Source: an uncultured Erysipelotrichaceae bacterium | GTDB lineage: Bacteria > Bacillota_I > Bacilli_A > RF39 > UBA660 | Reading direction: 5' to 3' | Length of the DNA stretch: 6,759 nt | NCBI GenBank assembly: GCA_902796215.1 | Contig: CADBNY010000006.1 | Location: 1 to 6,759, forward strand | Shown: in pieces, positions 1-4,696 of the stretch | Position numbering within the stretch: position 1 is the first letter of the stretch | Layout: each line of letters opens with the position of its first letter | Translations under genes and position numbers: made by a program | Notes under the pieces: generated by a model | Seen by the model: the letters and a program-made list of their open reading frames with translations, nothing else | Database searches by the model: none | Told to the model about the DNA's origin: nothing

Positions 1-470
1 AACAAGTAGTTGTTTCTACTTTCAAATGCCTTTAACTTACTACTTGGATCTAAAATCCTATTAATGACATATAACTTTGTTAAACCATTTAAATCATATT
101 CAATTTTAGAATCTGATTTAATTTTATTTAAAAGCACATCAATACCTAATTTATTATAAATACTATTTATAATTAAATAACCAAGATTTTTTGGATTTAA
201 AACAAAATTTATTTCATCGATAGAGATGGATTCTCTTTTTTGCTTAATCACTCCATTAAGCTCATTTAAATCTATTAACTCTCCATTCCTAAATTGCTCT
301 CTTAGCCTCTTTAATAAATCGGGCTTACCATCATCATAATTAGATAATGGGCCAAGATTTTTAATTGTACTTCTTTTTACAGTTACAGACCCATCATCTC
401 TTTTAACATATTTTCCTTCTACAATTCTCAAATAAGGTTTACCAGTATTTTTAAAACAATCAAGAAACAT
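1..470 (-). CDS. IS1634-family (IS4-like DDE) transposase, N-terminal part, runs off the window
   Basis: Reading the minus strand from the ATG at 470-468 gives 156 codons without a stop up to the window edge, so the 3' end is missing. The protein begins MFLDCFKNTGKPYLRIVEG, followed by a basic stretch ending VKRSTIKNLGPL. This matches the usual N-terminus of IS1634-type transposases (a short beta-rich start, then a V-x-Q/K-x-T-I-K-x-L-G block). Residues 138-145 read RILDPSSK, a conserved block in this family. The catalytic DDE residues lie beyond the window, so activity cannot be judged. A Shine-Dalgarno GGAG lies 8 bases before the ATG. It points away from prfA and is presumably expressed by the element itself. 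I could not find a convincing -35/-10 pair; TATGAT at 515-510 is only a possible -10. Family assignment is by motif memory, not by a search. Confidence 0.85.
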   Translation of the reverse strand, partial: MFLDCFKNTGKPYLRIVEGKYVKRDDGSVTVKRSTIKNLGPLSNYDDGKPDLLKRLREQFRNGELIDLNELNGVIKQKRESISIDEINFVLNPKNLGYLIINSIYNKLGIDVLLNKIKSDSKIEYDLNGLTKLYVINRILDPSSKLKAFESRNNYL

Positions 471-535
471 ACTTATCACTCCAATATACTCATATACTAA
501 TACGAATATATCATACGTTAAGACAAAAGAAAAGC

Positions 536-555
536 CTATTTTCAATAAAAAATAG
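536..555. repeat. Inverted repeat at the insertion-element end
   Basis: CTATTTT (536-542) pairs perfectly with AAAATAG (549-555) across a 6-base loop. It lies in the leader between the transposase start and the probable element boundary. A T-rich run (559-563) follows on the plus strand. It could be a weak terminator that protects the transposase from outside transcription, or part of the element's end structure. It has only one G-C pair, so in such AT-rich DNA it could also be chance. Confidence 0.35.
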
Positions 556-568
556 ACATTTTTCAATA
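539..568. repeat. 9-bp direct repeat TTTTCAATA (539-547 and 560-568)
   Basis: TTTTCAATA occurs twice, with start points 21 bases apart, flanking the right arm of the hairpin at 536-555. It may be a transposase-binding repeat or may mark the junction of element and target. Chance recurrence is possible in this composition. Confidence 0.3.
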
Positions 569-611
569 TTTAAAGTACGGAAGTCGGGATGAATTAGAAC
601 TAGAAGAATAA
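549..611 (+). pseudogene. Possible 3' tail of a gene interrupted by the insertion element
   Basis: A plus-strand frame stays open from just after an in-frame TAA at 546-548 to a TAA at 609-611. It ends in the peptide KYGSRDELELEE. It has no start codon or ribosome site of its own, and its stop codon lies in the loop of a terminator-like hairpin, as expected for the end of a real gene. In many Firmicutes rpmE (ribosomal protein L31) lies near prfA, and L31 proteins often end in a KYG-type tail, so an rpmE remnant is one candidate. This is weak inference from three residues and context. Against it, the CGG codon is unusual for this genome, and the frame is short enough to be chance or to belong to the element. 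Confidence 0.25.
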
Positions 612-623
612 TCTAGTTTTTTT
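598..623 (+). terminator. Intrinsic terminator upstream of prfA
   Basis: AACTAGA (598-604) pairs perfectly with TCTAGTT (612-618) around a 7-base loop, and a run of seven T (617-623) follows. The stem has only two G-C pairs, so it is modest in strength. It would end plus-strand transcription from whatever gene lay upstream before the insertion, separating it from the prfA promoter. A second small inverted repeat, TTTCTTT/AAAGAAA (621-638), follows directly. Confidence 0.55.
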
Positions 624-713
624 CTTTCTAAAAAGAAATAAAAATGTAAATATTGACATAATCACTAAAACCATTAATTGAAAACTATTTTTTATGTATA
701 AAATAGATTAATG

Positions 714-722
714 TGATATAAT
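714..722 (+). promoter_or_regulatory. Extended -10 promoter for prfA
   Basis: TGATATAAT is a perfect extended -10 element (TGn followed by TATAAT at 717-722). The expected -35 region (about 692-699) is poor, which is tolerated when an extended -10 is present. Transcription would start near 729, giving a leader of about 25 bases before the prfA ATG. It lies downstream of both the insertion element and the terminator at 598-623, so the cluster should keep its own transcription despite the insertion. Confidence 0.6.
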
Positions 723-743
723 AGGACTGAGTTACGAAAGAAT

Positions 744-749
744 AGGTGA
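744..749 (+). promoter_or_regulatory. Ribosome binding site that fixes the prfA start
   Basis: AGGTGA stands 5 bases before the ATG at 755. The in-frame GTG at 746 lies inside this site and so cannot be the start. The same GGTGA core with 3 to 5 bases of spacing precedes three other genes in the window, at 3223, 3837 and 5983. Confidence 0.75.
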
Positions 750-754
750 AAAAT

Positions 755-1819
755 ATGATAGAACGATTAGAAGCTACATTAGAAAAATATAATACATTGC
801 AAGAAGAATTAACAAAACCAGAAGTACTAAGTGATATCAAAAAAACAAGAGAATACTCAAAAGAAATGAGTGAATTAGAAAGTATTGTAAATTGTTATAA
901 AAAGTATAAAAAAGTACTAGAAGATATTAATAATACAAAAGAAATGACAAAAGACCCAGAACTTTCTGAAATGGCAAAAGAAGAATTAAAAGATTTAGAA
1001 GAAACAAAAGAAAAATTAGATTCTGAATTAGAAGTATTATTAATACCAAAAGATCCAAATGATTCAAAAAATGTTATTATGGAAATTAGAGGAGCAGCAG
1101 GTGGAGATGAAGCAAACATTTTTGCTGGAGATTTATTTAGAATGTATACAAGATATGCTGAAAAACAAGGTTTTTCTTATCAAGTATATAACTCAGTAGA
1201 TGGTACAGCTGGCGGATTTAGCCAAATAGAGTTAATCATAAAAGGAAAAGGTGCCTATTCTCAATTAAAATATGAAAGTGGATCTCATCGAGTACAAAGA
1301 GTACCAGTAACTGAATCAAATGGAAGACTTCAAACCTCTACAGCAACAGTATTAGTGATGCCAGAAGCCGATGAAGATGTAGAAATTGAAATTAATCCTA
1401 ATGATTTAAGAATTGATATTTATAGATCAAGTGGCTGTGGAGGGCAAGGTGTAAATACAACAGATTCAGCCGTAAGAATTACCCATTTACCAACAGGATT
1501 AGTAGTAACTTGTCAAAATGAAAGAAGTCAAATTCAAAATAAAGAACAAGCAATGAAAGTATTAAAATCAAGACTTTATGAGCTACAAGAACAAGAAAAA
1601 TTTGAAAAAGAAGGAAAAGAAAGAAGAAGTAAAATAGGAACAGGAGATCGTGCAGAAAAAATAAGGACATACAATTATCCACAAAATCGTGTGACTGATC
1701 ATAGAATAGGTTTTACAACTAATAGTTTAGATAGAGTCATGGACGGAGCCTTAGATGATATTATTAATGCTCTAATTCAAGAAGATCAAAAGAGAAAGCT
1801 TCAAGGCGAAGTAGAATAA
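755..1819 (+). CDS. prfA: Peptide chain release factor 1
   Basis: RF1 recognises UAA and UAG in the ribosomal A site and triggers hydrolysis of peptidyl-tRNA. The 354-residue product is full length for the family. The N-terminal 100 residues form the coiled, charged domain 1. The stop-codon-reading PxT tripeptide is PVT at 184-186 (in RVPVTES), which separates RF1 from RF2. The catalytic GGQ is at 229-231 within SSGCGGQGVNTTDSAVR, and the conserved C-terminal block around IGTGDRAEKIRTYNYPQ begins near 294. The residue after GGQ is Gly and the one before it is Cys, where the E. coli protein has His and Ala. Start at 755 is chosen from the ribosome site. The gene is one base ahead of prmC, whose product methylates the GGQ glutamine. 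Expression probably comes from the extended -10 at 714-722. Confidence 0.97.
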   Translation: MIERLEATLEKYNTLQEELTKPEVLSDIKKTREYSKEMSELESIVNCYKKYKKVLEDINNTKEMTKDPELSEMAKEELKDLEETKEKLDSELEVLLIPKDPNDSKNVIMEIRGAAGGDEANIFAGDLFRMYTRYAEKQGFSYQVYNSVDGTAGGFSQIELIIKGKGAYSQLKYESGSHRVQRVPVTESNGRLQTSTATVLVMPEADEDVEIEINPNDLRIDIYRSSGCGGQGVNTTDSAVRITHLPTGLVVTCQNERSQIQNKEQAMKVLKSRLYELQEQEKFEKEGKERRSKIGTGDRAEKIRTYNYPQNRVTDHRIGFTTNSLDRVMDGALDDIINALIQEDQKRKLQGEVE

Positions 1820-1820
1820 A

Positions 1821-2645
1821 ATGACAGTCGAAGATTTATTAATATTTGGAAAAAGCCATTGCCATTCAGACCATGCAAAAATTCTTTTAGCCGAAATAAT
1901 TGAGAAAAATCCTTTAGAATTATTAAATTATTTAAAAGAAGAAGTTCCAGTAGAAAAAAAAGAATTATATCAAAAAGAAATATTGGCTCTAGAACAGGGA
2001 AAACCTCTTCAATATGTAATGGGATATGTTAATTTTTATGGAATAAGATTTGAAATAGATGAAAGAGTATTAATTCCTCGTTTTGAAACAGAAGAATTAG
2101 TAGAAAATACTATAAAATATATAAATCAATATTTTAATGAACCAGTAGATATCATAGATTTAGGTTGTGGAAGTGGAGTAATTGGTTTAACTCTAGAAAA
2201 AAAAGTATCTACAAAAACTGTGGATTTAATTGATATTTCAAAAGATGCCTTAGAAGTTGCCCACAAAAACTGTGGAAACTTAAATTCAAAAGCTCAAATC
2301 ATAGAAAGTGATTTCTTTGAAAAAATTGATAAAAAGTATGATGTTATTATCAGTAACCCTCCGTATATTATGGAAGATGAAGAAATAGATTCTATTGTTA
2401 AAAAAAATGAACCATCACTTGCATTATATGGAGGAAAAGATGGACTAGATTGCTACAAAAAAATATTAAAAGAAATATCATATCATATGAAAGAAAGATG
2501 CATTGTAGCATTTGAAATAGGATATAAACAATTTTCTAGTATAAAAGAATTAATAAAAAAATATCTTCCAAATGCAAAAATAGAAGTAAAAAAAGACTTA
2601 TCAGAAAAAGAAAGAATGATATTTATTTTTCAAAATATTGAATAA
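1821..2645 (+). CDS. prmC: Release factor glutamine-N5 methyltransferase
   Basis: PrmC transfers a methyl group from S-adenosylmethionine to the glutamine of the GGQ motif of release factors, raising termination efficiency. The 274-residue protein has the expected two parts. The helical N-terminal substrate-binding domain ends near the family block around residues 64-91, which includes QYVMGY and IPRFETEELVE. The Rossmann-type methyltransferase domain follows, with the SAM-binding motif DLGCGSG at 113-119 and the active-site NPPY at 179-182 (ISNPPYI), which holds the substrate glutamine. The family block normally reads IPRP[DE]TE; here Phe replaces the second Pro. The start is one base after the prfA stop, with only a weak AAGG about 13 bases upstream, so translation is probably coupled to prfA. 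Its substrate is encoded by the gene directly before it. Confidence 0.95.
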   Translation: MTVEDLLIFGKSHCHSDHAKILLAEIIEKNPLELLNYLKEEVPVEKKELYQKEILALEQGKPLQYVMGYVNFYGIRFEIDERVLIPRFETEELVENTIKYINQYFNEPVDIIDLGCGSGVIGLTLEKKVSTKTVDLIDISKDALEVAHKNCGNLNSKAQIIESDFFEKIDKKYDVIISNPPYIMEDEEIDSIVKKNEPSLALYGGKDGLDCYKKILKEISYHMKERCIVAFEIGYKQFSSIKELIKKYLPNAKIEVKKDLSEKERMIFIFQNIE

Positions 2646-2653
2646 AAAAAAAG

Positions 2654-2690
2654 AAAAAGTCTCACTACAATAATGAAAGTGAGGTTTTTT
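2654..2690 (+). terminator. Terminator-like hairpin between prmC and spoIIR that contains the spoIIR ribosome site
   Basis: CTCACT (2661-2666) pairs perfectly with AGTGAG (2678-2683) around an 11-base loop. Two G-U pairs (2659-2660 with 2684-2685) and A2654-A2658 against U2686-U2690 extend the stem, and six T (2685-2690) follow. This is a standard A-tract, stem, U-tract terminator layout. The 3' arm is also the Shine-Dalgarno of spoIIR, and the U-tract ends directly at its ATG. The element could therefore stop prfA-prmC transcripts and hide the spoIIR ribosome site in any transcript that continues. Pairing is seen directly; function is inferred. Confidence 0.65.
2678..2684 (+). promoter_or_regulatory. 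Ribosome binding site that decides the spoIIR start
   Basis: AGTGAGG is followed by six T and then ATG at 2691, which is good spacing for the GAGG core. The other in-frame ATG at 2673 has no ribosome site before it and sits in the hairpin loop. Confidence 0.6.
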
Positions 2691-3197
2691 ATGACAAAAA
2701 AATTAATCATTATAGCAATAATAGTATCTATATTATCATTAAATAAACAAGAACAAGTAAAAATACCAAAACAGTCAATACGCTTTAGAGTAATTGCTAA
2801 TAGTAATACTGAAGAAGATCAAAATTTAAAAAAACAAATAGTAAACAATTTATCAGAAGAATTAAAAAATACAAATAATCTGAATAATATTGAAGATACA
2901 AGAAGTTACATAAAAAAAGAATTACCTTTATTCACAGAAACTGTGGATAAAACATTAAAAGAAAATAGCTTTTCAAAACAATTTCACATAAACTATGGAA
3001 AAAATTTTTTTCCAGAAAAAAGTTATAAAGGAGTTTTATATGAAGCAGGTGAATATGAATCATTAGTTATAACAATAGGAGAAGGTTCGGGGGAAAATTT
3101 CTGGTGTGTTTTATTCCCACCATTGTGCTTTGTAGAAGAAAAAAAAGATGTTGAATATAAATCAATAATAAAAGAAATCATAGAAAAGTATTTTTAA
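2691..3197 (+). CDS. spoIIR: Stage II sporulation protein R
   Basis: In Bacillus, SpoIIR is made in the forespore under sigma F and secreted into the intermembrane space, where it triggers SpoIIGA to process pro-sigma E in the mother cell. The 168-residue product starts with a lysine pair and a hydrophobic segment (residues 5-17), an export signal or anchor without an obvious signal-peptidase site. Two family blocks are clear: IRFRVIANS at 30-38 followed by an EDQ-LK motif, and near residues 119-137 GEGSGENFWCVLFPPLCFV, the most conserved part of SpoIIR. AGEYESL at 109-115 is also typical. It is shorter than the B. subtilis protein but has both conserved ends. The start at 2691 rather than 2673 is chosen from the ribosome site. 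I found no convincing sigma-F-type promoter in the 3' end of prmC or the short gap, so its control is unclear; the hairpin at 2654-2690 may be relevant. Confidence 0.93.
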   Translation: MTKKLIIIAIIVSILSLNKQEQVKIPKQSIRFRVIANSNTEEDQNLKKQIVNNLSEELKNTNNLNNIEDTRSYIKKELPLFTETVDKTLKENSFSKQFHINYGKNFFPEKSYKGVLYEAGEYESLVITIGEGSGENFWCVLFPPLCFVEEKKDVEYKSIIKEIIEKYF

Positions 3198-3231
3198 AAG
3201 AATAAAAGAATAAAATATATAAGGTGATGAA

Positions 3232-3765
3232 ATGTTCAAAGTCCTTATATATTTTTTTATTGGTATAAGCCTTAGCATGGATGCTTTTACATTATCTCTT
3301 TCAATAGGAACAACATCCCCTAAAAAGAAAAGTCAACTACTATTATCTACACTAGTCGGTAGTTTTCATTTCTTTATGCCCATAATGGGAAGTAAAATAG
3401 GTAATATCTTTCAGTACAAATTTATTTCTTATTCTAATTATATAACAGCTTTCATACTATCAATTCTATTAATAGAAATGATTCTTCCAAAAGAAGAGAA
3501 AAAAACAATAATTCTAAATATAGTAACAAGCTTTATAATTGCTTTAACGGTAAGTTTAGATAGCCTAACTGTAGGAATAGCTTTTGGAATCGACAAAGAA
3601 AAAAATATTCTTGCGCCTATCTTATTCTCTATTTTAAGCTCATTCTTCACTTATATTGGTTTATCCCTAGGTAAACAATTAGAAAAAAACTACCAAAAAA
3701 AGGCAAAAATATTTGGAAATATTTTAATGTTCATAGTCATATTAAAATATTTAATTTTTCCATAA
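3232..3765 (+). CDS. mntP: MntP/YtaF-family membrane protein, probable manganese exporter
   Basis: The 177-residue protein is almost entirely hydrophobic and fits six membrane segments at about 3-26, 34-56, 68-86, 93-118, 125-146 and 159-176. It shows the two-fold repeat of the family: LSMDAFTLSLSIG near 14-26 in segment 1 and VSLDSLTVGIAFG near 107-119 in segment 4, each with the conserved Asp (D17, D110). FHFFMPIMG at 45-53 matches the usual F-x-x-x-MP-x-x-G of segment 2. In E. coli and B. subtilis MntP exports Mn2+. Sporulation-associated YtaF proteins share the fold, so the substrate is inferred. The length and position after spoIIR favour the MntP (B. subtilis ywlD) branch. AAGGTGATG stands just before the ATG. 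The 34-base gap to spoIIR is too short for the yybP-ykoY manganese riboswitch often found with such exporters, so the gene is probably co-transcribed with spoIIR. Confidence 0.82.
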   Translation: MFKVLIYFFIGISLSMDAFTLSLSIGTTSPKKKSQLLLSTLVGSFHFFMPIMGSKIGNIFQYKFISYSNYITAFILSILLIEMILPKEEKKTIILNIVTSFIIALTVSLDSLTVGIAFGIDKEKNILAPILFSILSSFFTYIGLSLGKQLEKNYQKKAKIFGNILMFIVILKYLIFP

Positions 3766-3771
3766 TTTACG

Positions 3772-3805
3772 ACAAATAGTTGATATTTGTGTCAAATAAA
3801 TTGAC
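3772..3805. repeat. Two adjacent inverted repeats ahead of fba, possible operator
   Basis: ACAAATA (3772-3778) pairs with TATTTGT (3784-3790) around 5 bases. Directly afterwards GTCAA (3791-3795) pairs with TTGAC (3801-3805) around 5 bases. Neither has a T-run after it, so they are poor terminators for mntP. The second palindrome overlaps the -35 TTGACA of the predicted fba promoter, a position where a repressor would act. No known operator is recognised; it does not match the CcpA cre consensus. Confidence 0.4.
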
Positions 3806-3829
3806 AAAGAAGAAGGAATTTTTTATGAT
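3801..3829 (+). promoter_or_regulatory. Near-consensus sigma-A promoter for fba-murA
   Basis: A perfect -35 TTGACA (3801-3806) is followed after exactly 17 bases by TATGAT (3824-3829), one mismatch from the -10 consensus. Transcription would start near 3836, only about ten bases before the chosen fba ATG at 3846, leaving the GGGTGA ribosome site at the very 5' end of the message. The in-frame ATG at 3825 would lie upstream of this start site. The sequence match is strong. Against it, the very short leader is unusual, and the gap could instead be read through from mntP. Confidence 0.55.
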
Positions 3830-3835
3830 TAAGTT

Positions 3836-3841
3836 GGGTGA
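3836..3841 (+). promoter_or_regulatory. Ribosome binding site favouring the fba start at 3846
   Basis: GGGTGA lies 4 bases before ATG 3846, the same arrangement seen for prfA, mntP and the SGNH-like gene. A competing site, AGAAGGA (3811-3817), lies 7 bases before the in-frame ATG at 3825, which would add seven residues (MIKLGDY). Confidence 0.55.
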
Positions 3842-3845
3842 TTAT

Positions 3846-4685
3846 ATGTTAACTAATTTCAATGAAATGTTAAGTCTTGCAAAAGAAAAAAAATATGCAG
3901 TTCCCCATTTTAATATTAATAATTTAGAATGGTCAAAATATATATTAGAAGAATGTCAAAAAGAAAAAGTGCCAGTTATACTAGGTGTTAGTGAGTCTGC
4001 TATAAAATATATGGGAGGATCTAATACGATAGTAGGCATGATAAAAGGACTAATAAAAGATTTAGAAATTACAATTCCAGTTTGTCTGCACGTAGACCAT
4101 GGCAGCTCTTTTGAAACTTGTAAAGAGGCAATAGACGCTGGATTTAGTTCTGTTATGATTGATGCATCTGCCCTAAAGTTAAATGAAAACATTGAAATAA
4201 CAAAAAAAGTAGTAGACTATGCTCATCAAAAAGGTATATCAGTAGAAGCTGAGATAGGACATATCGGATCACAAGGAGCAAATCCAACAAATGACATGAA
4301 TGCTACAGTAGAAGATTGTATAAAACTTTATCAAGCAACTGAAATTGATGCTTTAGCACCTGCTTTAGGAAGTGTTCATGGATTTTATAAAGAAGAACCA
4401 AATTTAGACTTTGAGCGAATGAAAGAAATTAATGAAAAGTTACCAATACCACTAGTTCTTCATGGAGGAAGTGGAATACCAGATGAACAGATCAAAAAAG
4501 CAATAGCATGTGGTATAAGTAAAATTAATGTAAATACAGAATTACAAGCAGCTTGGAGTTATGCCATTAGAAATTTTTTAGAGGAAAACAAAAAAGTATA
4601 TGATCCTCGTAAAATAATAAGCAGTGGAGAAGAAGCAATAAAAAATGTAATTGCTGAAAAAATAAAGCTATTTGGTACAATTTAG
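3846..4685 (+). CDS. fba: Class II (zinc) fructose-bisphosphate aldolase
   Basis: The enzyme interconverts fructose 1,6-bisphosphate with dihydroxyacetone phosphate and glyceraldehyde 3-phosphate in glycolysis and gluconeogenesis, in the cytosol. The 279-residue product aligns from its first residue with the Firmicute enzyme (MLTNFNEML, then YAVPHFNINNLEW). Visible active-site blocks are LHVDHGSS at 81-88 (catalytic D84, zinc ligand H85), VEAEIG at 133-138, GSVHG at 175-179 (zinc ligand H178), LVLHGGSGIP at 203-212 (zinc ligand H206) and KINVNTE at 226-232 for phosphate and substrate binding. The related tagatose-bisphosphate aldolases (GatY/KbaY) share these motifs, but the similarity to B. 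subtilis FbaA and the adjacent murA favour fba. The start is chosen from family alignment and the GGGTGA site; ATG 3825 is the alternative. Its stop codon overlaps the murA ribosome site, so the two are probably translated from one message. Confidence 0.94.
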   Translation: MLTNFNEMLSLAKEKKYAVPHFNINNLEWSKYILEECQKEKVPVILGVSESAIKYMGGSNTIVGMIKGLIKDLEITIPVCLHVDHGSSFETCKEAIDAGFSSVMIDASALKLNENIEITKKVVDYAHQKGISVEAEIGHIGSQGANPTNDMNATVEDCIKLYQATEIDALAPALGSVHGFYKEEPNLDFERMKEINEKLPIPLVLHGGSGIPDEQIKKAIACGISKINVNTELQAAWSYAIRNFLEENKKVYDPRKIISSGEEAIKNVIAEKIKLFGTI

Positions 4686-4689
4686 GAGG
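4684..4689 (+). promoter_or_regulatory. murA ribosome binding site overlapping the fba stop codon
   Basis: A full AGGAGG begins on the second base of the fba TAG stop and lies 7 bases before the murA ATG. This is the strongest ribosome site in the window and indicates coupled translation of fba and murA. Confidence 0.8.
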
Positions 4690-4696
4690 AAAAAGA

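Larger units (their letters stand above)
1..568 (-). mobile_element. Insertion sequence, one end inside the window (boundary uncertain)
   Basis: The transposase fragment implies an insertion element whose 5' end lies within the window and whose other end is off the left edge. The outer boundary cannot be fixed without the second terminal repeat. It probably lies between about 530 and 595. Candidate marks are the hairpin at 536-555, the repeated TTTTCAATA at 539-547 and 560-568, and the unusually GC-rich stretch at 576-589. The end coordinate given is a guess inside that interval. The element sits immediately upstream of the prfA promoter and is transcribed away from it. Confidence 0.6.

Noticed and set aside
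653..683. TTGACA at 653 and TTGAAA at 678 as -35 elements for prfA
   Set aside because: No acceptable -10 lies 16 to 18 bases after either; the extended -10 at 714-722 is a better explanation.
746..754. GTG start for prfA adding three residues
   Set aside because: The GTG is part of the AGGTGA ribosome site for the ATG at 755, and the protein from 755 begins like other RF1 proteins.
2673..2690. Upstream ATG for spoIIR adding MKVRFF
   Set aside because: No ribosome site precedes it, it lies in a hairpin loop, and the ATG at 2691 has AGTGAGG at good spacing.
3198..3231. Manganese riboswitch ahead of the MntP-family gene
   Set aside because: The gap is 34 bases, far too short for a yybP-ykoY element.
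3780..3845. TTG (3780) or ATG (3825) start for fba
   Set aside because: The TTG has no ribosome site and adds residues absent from the family. The ATG at 3825 has a fair site but overlaps the -10 of a strong promoter and adds seven non-family residues; it is kept only as an alternative.
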